Below, in pieces: positions 6,167-12,029 of a DNA stretch of 12,029 nt; position 1 is the first letter of the stretch, and the number at the start of each line of letters is the position of its first letter. Below the pieces are notes generated by a model. It saw nothing but the letters and a program-made list of their open reading frames with translations. It ran no database searches and was not told the origin of the DNA. The DNA is from Alphaproteobacteria bacterium (GTDB lineage Bacteria > Pseudomonadota > Alphaproteobacteria > SP197), in the NCBI GenBank assembly GCA_022822575.1, contig JAJEBJ010000051.1, positions 1 to 12,029 on the forward strand. Reading direction: 5' to 3'. Both the position numbers and the translations under genes were made by a program.

Positions 6167-8137
6167 CTAGATTGCGTGCCCGGCCTTCATCCCTTCTGCT
6201 ACCGCTTCCTCGGCTGTGCGGGGGGCCAGACAGTCGCCGACGACGTGGACCTCTCCCGGCCAATCCAACAAGTCTTCTTCCAGGGTCGTCACCGGAACAT
6301 GGCCAAGCGACAGAATCACGGTGTCGATATCTTCGAGAATGATCGGCTCGCCGCTGGCAATATGCTGGAAGTACGCCGTCTCGCTATCCAGGCCGAACAG
6401 GCGTGCCATCGGAATCAGTTCGACGCCGAGCTTGTGCATTTCGCCGAGCCAAAGGTCGCGCATGTAGCGCGGGATGTTCTGGCCCGCCACATGGCCGGTC
6501 GAGGCCAGCCGCACGGAGCAGCCTTCAAGCGCAAGTTTCTCCGCCAGTCCGAGCCCGATCCAGTCGCAACGCCAATCCGCGATGACGGCCCGCGCGCCAA
6601 CATTTGCACCGCCCTCGAGAACCTGCCAGGCATTGACGGCGTGGGCGTCCTCCAGGCCTTCGATGTTCGGCTCCATGACCGTTCCACCTGTAGCGACCAC
6701 GACAGCATCCGGCGCTTCGCGCTCGATCAGGTCAAAGCCGACCCTGGAATTCAGCATGACCGTCACGCCGGCACATTCCATGTCCTTTTCGAGATTGCTG
6801 ACAATGCCCCCGAATTCTGCGCGACGGGGCAGCAATTGGGCGACTAGCGCCTGGCCACCCAACTGGTTCGACGCCTCGTGCAAGGTTACATCGTGTCCAC
6901 GCGCCGATGCGGTCGCGGCCGCCTTCATGCCGCCCGGGCCGCCGCCGGCGACGATAACCTTGCGCCTGACCTTGGCGGGGGTGGGTGTGCCGAAGGAAAG
7001 TTCCCGTCCGGTCTCCGGATACTGGATACAGGACACCCCGTAACCCCGGTGCATCCGATCAATGCAGGCCTGATTGCAGGCTATGCACACGCGGACTTCC
7101 TCGGCCTTGCCCGCTCTGAGCTTGTTGCCCAACTCCGGGTCCGTGATCATCGCCCGTGTCATGCCGCACAGGTCCGCCTGTCCCGAGGACAAGACCTGCT
7201 CCGCTGCCGCGGCCTGATTGATCCGTCCGACGGCGATAACCGGCTGGGGAACCTTGTCTCGTATCGCTGCGGCGAAGGGGGCGGTCAGCGCCATGCCGGT
7301 ACTCATGGGCGGGACAATATGGATCGCGGCCCCCGAGGCGCGCGACGAACCGGACGTCACGTTGAAATAGTCGATCGCTCCATCGTCTCCAATCGCCTGG
7401 CAGATCTCCAGCACTTCATCGGCCTGCAGACCTTCATCCAGCAATTCGTCGCCGGAAATGCGCATTCCGACCACCAGATCGGGGCCGACAGCATCACGCA
7501 CAACCTCGATCGTCTCCCGCAGAAACCTCAGGCGGTTCTCGAAGCTGCCGCCATACTCGTCGGTTCGCACATTGATTCGCGGGCTCAGGAACTGAGCGAT
7601 CAGATACCCGTGACTGGCCGCGACCTCGGCACCGTCCATGCCAGCCTGGCGAACCCGGACGGCCGCTTCGCCAAACTTGCGAATGGTCTCACGGACCATG
7701 CGGTGCGGCATCTCGCGTCCCGCTGTGTGATACCGTTCCGATGAACTCGTGGAGGGGCCATAGGAAACCGCGCGCAATCCCTCGTGGTCATTCGTCACTT
7801 CATGCCCCAGATGGAAGAGCTGTGCGATGCTGGCGCAACCATGGGAATGCAGAGTATCCGCGAGGCGCCGAAATGACGGAATGATCTCGTCATGGGCGGC
7901 TACGAGACTGGTCGGAGACGCCACCACTCTTCCGTCGACCATGGCGGACTCCGTGATGATCATTCCGGCACCGCCCCGGGCGCGAGCTTCGTGATAGGCG
8001 TGAAGCCTGTCCGACACGATGTTGCCGTCCGCCAGCCTCGTTGCATGTCCGGAAGACACAATGCGGTTGCGCAGGATCAGCCGATTGATTGTGATCGGAG
8101 ACAGGAGCGTCGGAAACCGGGCATTCGCATCGGGCAT
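6167..8137 (-). CDS. TMADH/2,4-dienoyl-CoA reductase-like flavin, iron-sulfur oxidoreductase
   Basis: A 656-residue protein from the ATG at 8137; a TTG at 8155 would add six residues. Residues 1-~350 form an old-yellow-enzyme TIM barrel binding FMN (SPRINVRTDEYGGSFENR is the barrel signature). C351-x2-C354-x3-C358-x11-C370 is a typical 4Fe-4S site. From ~393 to the end lies a FAD/ADP-binding pyridine-nucleotide-disulfide-type domain with GGGPGG (398-403), VVATGG and VGDCLAPRTAEEAVAEG. This architecture is shared by trimethylamine dehydrogenase, FadH, the dimethylglycine demethylase subunit DgcA and the stachydrine enzyme StcD. The active-site strand reads A173-A-S-H176-G-Y178, with His and Tyr as in TMADH but without its Tyr169 equivalent. 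The residue at the place of TMADH Cys30 is Ala, so flavin is probably not covalently bound. As first gene of the leftward cluster it may perform an oxidative demethylation or an enoyl reduction. Confidence 0.88.
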   Translation of the reverse strand: MPDANARFPTLLSPITINRLILRNRIVSSGHATRLADGNIVSDRLHAYHEARARGGAGMIITESAMVDGRVVASPTSLVAAHDEIIPSFRRLADTLHSHGCASIAQLFHLGHEVTNDHEGLRAVSYGPSTSSSERYHTAGREMPHRMVRETIRKFGEAAVRVRQAGMDGAEVAASHGYLIAQFLSPRINVRTDEYGGSFENRLRFLRETIEVVRDAVGPDLVVGMRISGDELLDEGLQADEVLEICQAIGDDGAIDYFNVTSGSSRASGAAIHIVPPMSTGMALTAPFAAAIRDKVPQPVIAVGRINQAAAAEQVLSSGQADLCGMTRAMITDPELGNKLRAGKAEEVRVCIACNQACIDRMHRGYGVSCIQYPETGRELSFGTPTPAKVRRKVIVAGGGPGGMKAAATASARGHDVTLHEASNQLGGQALVAQLLPRRAEFGGIVSNLEKDMECAGVTVMLNSRVGFDLIEREAPDAVVVATGGTVMEPNIEGLEDAHAVNAWQVLEGGANVGARAVIADWRCDWIGLGLAEKLALEGCSVRLASTGHVAGQNIPRYMRDLWLGEMHKLGVELIPMARLFGLDSETAYFQHIASGEPIILEDIDTVILSLGHVPVTTLEEDLLDWPGEVHVVGDCLAPRTAEEAVAEGMKAGHAI

Positions 8138-8278
8138 TTGGGGCCTGACTTTCAATCCGATCCGAAAAACACTACCGGAAGAACCGATGGTTGGCTAACT
8201 AAGTGCATCATATGTTAATTTTGCAAACTCGGTCGATATCGAATTCCGGTTTTCAATGCATCCTGCCGGGAGGTCGTC
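8138..8278. promoter_or_regulatory. Divergent promoter region of the two catabolic transcription units
   Basis: This 141-bp gap separates the leftward flavoenzyme operon from the rightward Rieske gene and contains an AT-rich core around 8197-8226. It holds a perfect 10-bp palindrome TCGATATCGA (8233-8242) and an 11-bp imperfect-centre palindrome AACC-GAT-GGTT (8182-8192), either of which could be an operator. For the plus strand, TTGGCT (8191-8196) and GTTAAT (8214-8219) with 17-bp spacing make a weak promoter candidate. No regulator gene is in the window, so the controlling protein is unknown. Confidence 0.35.
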
Positions 8279-9415
8279 ATGGGGATGAGCTTGGATCAAT
8301 CCGCATTGGAGGCACTCAGGAAGCCTGTCGCGGAGGCGCGCGGCCTGCCGAATGCCGCCTTTGTCGATCCAGATTTTCATGAGCTGGAAAAGCAGACCGT
8401 GTTTTCGAAGAGTTGGGTGTTTGCGGGCCGGAAAAGCGAGGTTCCCAAGCAAGGAGATATCCGCCTGGCCGAGATCGCCGGCGAACCGCTGATCATCGTC
8501 CGCGGCCGGGATGGCGCCGTCCGCGTGTTCTACAATGTTTGCCCGCACAGGGGTGCCAGGCTGGTCACCGAGGATCGCAGAGGCACGCGGATCATGACGT
8601 GCAAGTATCACGCCTGGGCCTATGACCTTGCGGGTCGGTTGCGTACCCGTCCGCATTTCAATGGGCCGGGTCTGCATGACGAGAAAGCCGGCAGCACGGA
8701 GTGCGTCAGCCTGTTCGAAGTCAGGACCGACTTCTGGCACGACGGGATATTCGTGAACCTCGACGGCAAGGCGCCGCCCCTGCCTGAGTACCTGGCGCCG
8801 CTCGACCGGCAGGCCGAAGGGTTCGACATCTCACAGTTTGCCTATGCCGACACGGTTTCCGGGAGGTTCAACTGCAACTGGAAACTGGCGGTCGAAAACT
8901 GGAGCGATGTGTATCACGTCTTCGCGGTTCATCCCGGTCTCAACCAGATGATGGACCAGGGCCAGCGAACCGGCGCGGACGGCGACGGCAACTTGATCTA
9001 TTTCCGCTGGAGATATGACGAGGAGTTTCTGAGCCGCGATCCGCTACCCCGGGTTCAGGGCCTGGAAGGGTCGGCCCGCACGTTGGCCTTCAACGGACAT
9101 CTGTATCCGGGCCTCGCCATCAGTTTCCATCCGACCATGTTCCTGTTCTGGGACTTCAAGCCGATTGGTCACGATCGGACCAGATTGGACCTCCACTTGT
9201 ACTACGTCGCCAGCGCCGCGCACGACCCCGACCATGCTGCGACGCGCGAAGGCAAGGCGAAGTACTACACCGGCCTCAACGCGGAGGACGAAGAAGTCTG
9301 CAGACTCATGCAGGAAGGGCGGCAGGCGCGTGGCTATGACGGCGGCCGGTTCTCTCCGTTCTGGGACCGCGGAACCCTGCACTTCGCGAACCTCGTGGCC
9401 CAGTCGATCACCTGA
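8279..9415 (+). CDS. Rieske oxygenase alpha subunit (second, divergent copy)
   Basis: A 378-residue Rieske non-haem iron oxygenase. The 2Fe-2S ligands are C88-P-H90 ... C108-x2-H111 (NVCPHRGARL and CKYHAWAYDLAG). The catalytic iron motif is NWSDVYHVFAVH, with D210 as bridging Asp, H213 and H218 as ligands, and D337 (GLNAEDEEVCRLMQEG) as likely third ligand. It is clearly a different paralogue from the Rieske protein at 2068-3186, which has Glu at the bridging position. The ATG at 8279 follows a strong ribosome site (GGGAGG, 6 nt). It is transcribed away from the flavoenzyme operon and has no partner gene downstream, so its reductase must be encoded elsewhere. It resembles ring-hydroxylating or demethylating oxygenases in general; the substrate cannot be assigned from the sequence. 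Confidence 0.9.
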   Translation: MGMSLDQSALEALRKPVAEARGLPNAAFVDPDFHELEKQTVFSKSWVFAGRKSEVPKQGDIRLAEIAGEPLIIVRGRDGAVRVFYNVCPHRGARLVTEDRRGTRIMTCKYHAWAYDLAGRLRTRPHFNGPGLHDEKAGSTECVSLFEVRTDFWHDGIFVNLDGKAPPLPEYLAPLDRQAEGFDISQFAYADTVSGRFNCNWKLAVENWSDVYHVFAVHPGLNQMMDQGQRTGADGDGNLIYFRWRYDEEFLSRDPLPRVQGLEGSARTLAFNGHLYPGLAISFHPTMFLFWDFKPIGHDRTRLDLHLYYVASAAHDPDHAATREGKAKYYTGLNAEDEEVCRLMQEGRQARGYDGGRFSPFWDRGTLHFANLVAQSIT

Positions 9416-10077
9416 GAGTTTGCGTCGACGGCAGATAGACTCGCTGCACGACCGTTGGTGCCGGTCAGGAGTCCGGCGCGACGCATATCGGATCAACGCA
9501 AGGGCAGCGACGCAAACGGGAGAGGCGCAGGCCTTGCCAGTTCCTGGTGCGACGATCCCGGCCTCGGCGTCAACAACAGGATTGTCACGCGAGAACACGC
9601 GCTGAAGGCCCGGGAACGTCTCCGCGCGATGCTGGCGCCCGCTCGAACTGCGGTAAGCACCCGAACGAAGACTCAGTGACAATGCGATGACCGGGTCGGA
9701 CCAGGCCCAGGAAGACCTGGCATCACCTCTCGCAACGCCGTCGAATCCGAAAGAGGATCCGGCACTCGAGGACGACGCTGTCCCTGCTGGAACAATCTGG
9801 GAGTTGTACGCCTGGCTGGCCAGACTGCCTATCGGAAGCCCGTCTTGATGCCGAGCGCGAGGCAGAGGCAGACAACCGCGAAGATCAGGAGCGCGGTGCT
9901 CATTGCCCATTGGGATCGTAGATCATCATCAATCCTAAGGCGGGCACTATGGCTGGGCAACCGGCACAATGCGGTTGACTCCCATCAAGCCCACGCCCGC
10001 CATCGTTCCCGCAATCGCTGCATGCAACCGCTTCGTCGAGTCGCTCGCTTCCGCAAAAGGGGCGTGGCAGCCGCGCT
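9416..10077. other. Long intergenic region without a supported gene
   Basis: About 660 bp between the plus-strand Rieske gene and the argJ end. Open frames exist on both strands, but they change composition, lack ribosome sites and resemble no family I know. Two items are visible. One is a 24-codon minus-strand frame at 9829-9903 encoding a single hydrophobic segment (MSTALLIFAVVCLCLALGI..). The other is a small hairpin CCAGG-AAGA-CCTGG near 9709-9722. Peptide-like stretches such as HALKARERLRAMLAP (plus, about 9596-9640) hint at decayed coding sequence. In many alphaproteobacteria argJ is followed by mutT; nothing like it is seen here. Confidence 0.5.
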
Positions 10078-11319
10078 TCAGCTGCGGTAGTCGGCGTTGA
10101 TCTCGATGTAGCGGCGCGTGAAATCGCAGGTCCAGACCGTGGCCTTGCCGCGGCCTTCGCCGACCGAAACCTCGATCAGGATTTCGCGTCCCGCCATGTG
10201 GCGGGCAACGGGGGTTTCGTCGTAGTCCGGCGGCGGTGCGCCGTCGAGGGCGACGGCGTGGCCTCCGACATGGATGTCGAGGTCGGTCTCGGCGATGGGT
10301 TCTCCGGACTTGCCCACCGCCATGACGATGCGGCCCCAGTTGGCGTCGCCTCCGGCAATGGCGGTCTTGACCAGCGGCGAATTGGCGATCGCAAGGCCGA
10401 TCCTTCGCGCTGCCTTGGCCGACTTGGCGCCCTTGATGCGGATCTCGACGAACTTGCTCGCACCTTCGCCGTCCTTGACGACCTGGTGCGCAAGATCGAG
10501 GCAGAGGGCATCGAGCGCTTCGCGGAAGGCCTTGAGGCGCGGATCCCGCCGGTCGGTGATGGCCGCGTGCCGGGCCCGGCCTGTGGCAAAGAGCTGCAGC
10601 GTGTCGCTGGTCGAGGTGTCGCTGTCGACGGTGATGGCGTTGAAGGAGCGGTCGGCCGCCGAGGCGAGCAAGGGCTGGAGAATGGCGGCCGGGAGTGTGG
10701 CATCCGTGAAGACGTAGGCCAGCATCGTCGCCATGTCGGGCGCAATCATGCCGGAACCCTTGGCAAAGCCTGTGATCGTCACCGGCGTACCGTCAATGGA
10801 GGTGACGAGAGAGGATCCCTTGGGAAAGGTGTCGGTGGTCATGATCGCCTGGGCGGCGTCGTGCCAGGCGTCGGCGTCGAGCGAGGCCGTGATTCCGGGA
10901 AGCGCCGTGACGACGGCAGAAACGGGCAGCGTTTCGCCGATTACCCCGGTGGAGGCAACGAAGATCTCGTGAGGCTCGGCGCCGAGGAGTTCTGCCGTCC
11001 GTCCGGCCATCGCTTCCACGGCGTCGCGTCCCGCCTTTCCGGTGAAGACGTTGGCGTTGCCGGAATTGACAACCAACCCTCTGGCTGTGCCGCGGGCGAG
11101 ATGCCTGCGGCACCACTGGACCGGGGCGCCGGCCGTGCTCGACTTCGTGAAGACGCCGGCCACGACTGCGGGTCGATCGAACGCGGCCACCATGAGGTCG
11201 AGCTTGGTGTCCGCCTGCTTGATGCCGCAGCGGTCGGCCCCGAGGCGCACGCCCTCTACCTGGTGCATGACCGGGAACCGTTCCGGTGCAAAGGGAGAGA
11301 TGTCCGGCTGGTTGCTCAT
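10078..11319 (-). CDS. argJ: Bifunctional glutamate N-acetyltransferase/ornithine acetyltransferase ArgJ
   Basis: A 413-residue ArgJ of full length. It transfers the acetyl group from N-acetylornithine to glutamate and, in bifunctional forms, also makes N-acetylglutamate from acetyl-CoA, the cyclic route of arginine synthesis in the cytosol. Family blocks are VAGVFTKSSTAGAPVQW (53-69), LVVNSGNANVFTG (82-94), ASTGVIGE (122-129) and the self-cleavage site KGSGMIAPDMATMLAY (187-202). There the precursor is cut between A197 and T198, making Thr198 the nucleophile of the beta chain. The C-terminus TCDFTRRYIEINADYRS is canonical. The ATG at 11319 overlaps the parvulin stop by ATGA, so the two genes are translationally coupled. 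The last 67 bp are repeated in degenerate form at 1807-1873. Confidence 0.97.
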   Translation of the reverse strand: MSNQPDISPFAPERFPVMHQVEGVRLGADRCGIKQADTKLDLMVAAFDRPAVVAGVFTKSSTAGAPVQWCRRHLARGTARGLVVNSGNANVFTGKAGRDAVEAMAGRTAELLGAEPHEIFVASTGVIGETLPVSAVVTALPGITASLDADAWHDAAQAIMTTDTFPKGSSLVTSIDGTPVTITGFAKGSGMIAPDMATMLAYVFTDATLPAAILQPLLASAADRSFNAITVDSDTSTSDTLQLFATGRARHAAITDRRDPRLKAFREALDALCLDLAHQVVKDGEGASKFVEIRIKGAKSAKAARRIGLAIANSPLVKTAIAGGDANWGRIVMAVGKSGEPIAETDLDIHVGGHAVALDGAPPPDYDETPVARHMAGREILIEVSVGEGRGKATVWTCDFTRRYIEINADYRS

Positions 11320-12029
11320 TCGTCACTCCCGAAGTCGTCCGGCGGGTGTGTTGTCAGGATCTCGATGGCGGCCGCCGACCGAAGGCGCTCAACGTCGTCG
11401 GCAATGGCCTGGCGGGCGAGTTCCTGGCGGAGCGTTGCTTCCACGCTGTCGAACGGGGGCACCTCCATGGTTCGCCTGTCGTGGACCTTGATGACATGCC
11501 ATCCGAACCTCGTCTCGACCGGATCGGAGATCTCGCCCGGCGCGAGCGTCCAGGCGGCCTCCTCGAATTCGGCAACCATCATGCCCGCCCTGAACCAGCC
11601 TAGATCGCCACCTTTTGGACCCGTCGGGCCAATCGAGTGGCTTCGCGCCAGGTCCGCAAAGTCCTCGCCCTCACGGGCCCTGAGCGTGATCTCCTGCGCC
11701 TCGCCGGAGGTGGCAACGAGGACGTGGCTTGCGTGAACCTCCAGGGGAAGTCCGTTAGCCGTCAGACTGGCGGCCCATGCGTGGTACGCCTCCGTCACGG
11801 TCTCTTGCGTGATGGCCTGTTGGACGAGTGACTCGGCGTAGAGGCGCTGCAGCAAGTTGTCTTCGAGGCGCGCCAGTTCGGCGAGAAACTGGGCGGAGTC
11901 CTGGATGCCGAGCCGTCGCGCTTCCTCGACGATCAGGCGGTTGCTGATCATCCTCTCGATCACCGGCATCCACAGATCTGCGGGAGGCGTGGCCGCCACG
12001 TCGGGCGGAAGAGAGGCCACGAAGGCATC
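11316..12029 (-). CDS. Parvulin-type peptidyl-prolyl cis-trans isomerase (5' end outside the window)
   Basis: The frame is open to the right edge (DAFVASLPPDV...), so the true start and any signal peptide are outside the window; an in-frame GTG at 12020 is probably internal. The N-terminal part is a helical SurA/PrsA-like region (VIERMISNRLIVEEARRLG). It is followed by one PpiC/rotamase domain from HASHVLVATSGEAQE through DLARSHSIGPTGPKGGDLGWFRAGMMV, EFEEAAWTLAPGEISDPVETRFGWHVIKV, which contains all the expected parvulin blocks. Such proteins assist folding of exported proteins in the periplasm or at the membrane. It immediately precedes argJ with overlapping stop and start, an arrangement common in alphaproteobacteria. 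Confidence 0.9.
   Translation of the reverse strand, partial: DAFVASLPPDVAATPPADLWMPVIERMISNRLIVEEARRLGIQDSAQFLAELARLEDNLLQRLYAESLVQQAITQETVTEAYHAWAASLTANGLPLEVHASHVLVATSGEAQEITLRAREGEDFADLARSHSIGPTGPKGGDLGWFRAGMMVAEFEEAAWTLAPGEISDPVETRFGWHVIKVHDRRTMEVPPFDSVEATLRQELARQAIADDVERLRSAAAIEILTTHPPDDFGSDE

Noticed and set aside
9829..9903. 24-codon hydrophobic small protein
   Set aside because: A single membrane-like segment in a short frame is easily found by chance. The upstream sequence has no convincing ribosome site and no homologue is recalled, so it is mentioned only within the intergenic entry.
9044..9910. Minus-strand open frame of 288 codons across the second Rieske gene end
   Set aside because: More than a third lies antisense to a certain Rieske gene, the product has no family resemblance, and no ribosome site precedes it.
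10198..11736. Plus-strand open frame of 512 codons antisense to argJ and the parvulin gene
   Set aside because: It is a shadow frame produced by high GC third positions. The minus-strand proteins are clearly real, and the antisense product is Gly/Asp/Arg-rich without a recognisable domain.

Overview
The window looks like alphaproteobacterial chromosome. It is GC-rich with strong G/C third-position bias, and its right edge carries a parvulin-type isomerase gene overlapping argJ, both on the minus strand. No rRNA, tRNA, CRISPR array or integrase gene was found.

Layout. (1) 1-1270, minus: a two-gene AbiE-type toxin-antitoxin operon. The antitoxin and toxin overlap by ATGA, and the toxin runs off the left edge. 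A TGTCAGA/TCTGACA inverted repeat lies at the likely promoter. (2) About 1323-2067: no intact gene. It holds a decayed IS5-family-like transposase 3' part on the plus strand and, beside it, a diverged copy of the last ~67 bp of argJ with an in-frame stop. (3) 2068-8137, minus: a catabolic cluster read leftward. In order it encodes a TMADH/FadH-like flavoenzyme with FMN, 4Fe-4S and FAD domains, a remnant of an acyl-CoA dehydrogenase, an MmgE/PrpD protein, an ornithine cyclodeaminase/mu-crystallin family imine reductase, a 4-oxalocrotonate tautomerase-like protein and a Rieske oxygenase alpha subunit. (4) 8279-9415, plus: a second, divergently transcribed Rieske oxygenase. (5) 9416-10077: no convincing gene. 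(6) 10078-12029, minus: intact argJ and the parvulin gene, which is cut by the right edge.

How the genes may work together. Rieske oxygenases of the choline monooxygenase/GbcA/CntA/Stc2 kind, a trimethylamine-dehydrogenase-like flavoprotein and a mu-crystallin-like imine reductase together suggest stepwise oxidative removal of groups from an N-methylated or amino-acid-derived compound, followed by processing of the remaining carbon skeleton. The substrate cannot be read from the sequence, and an aromatic or other substrate remains possible. No ferredoxin reductase partner for the Rieske enzymes is present.

The most notable structural signal is that the whole catabolic block (about 8.3 kb) is bracketed by two copies of the argJ 3' end in the same orientation: the intact gene on the right and a 67-bp, 87%-identical, inactivated copy on the left. 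This is the geometry expected if an element integrated into the 3' end of argJ and rebuilt the gene.
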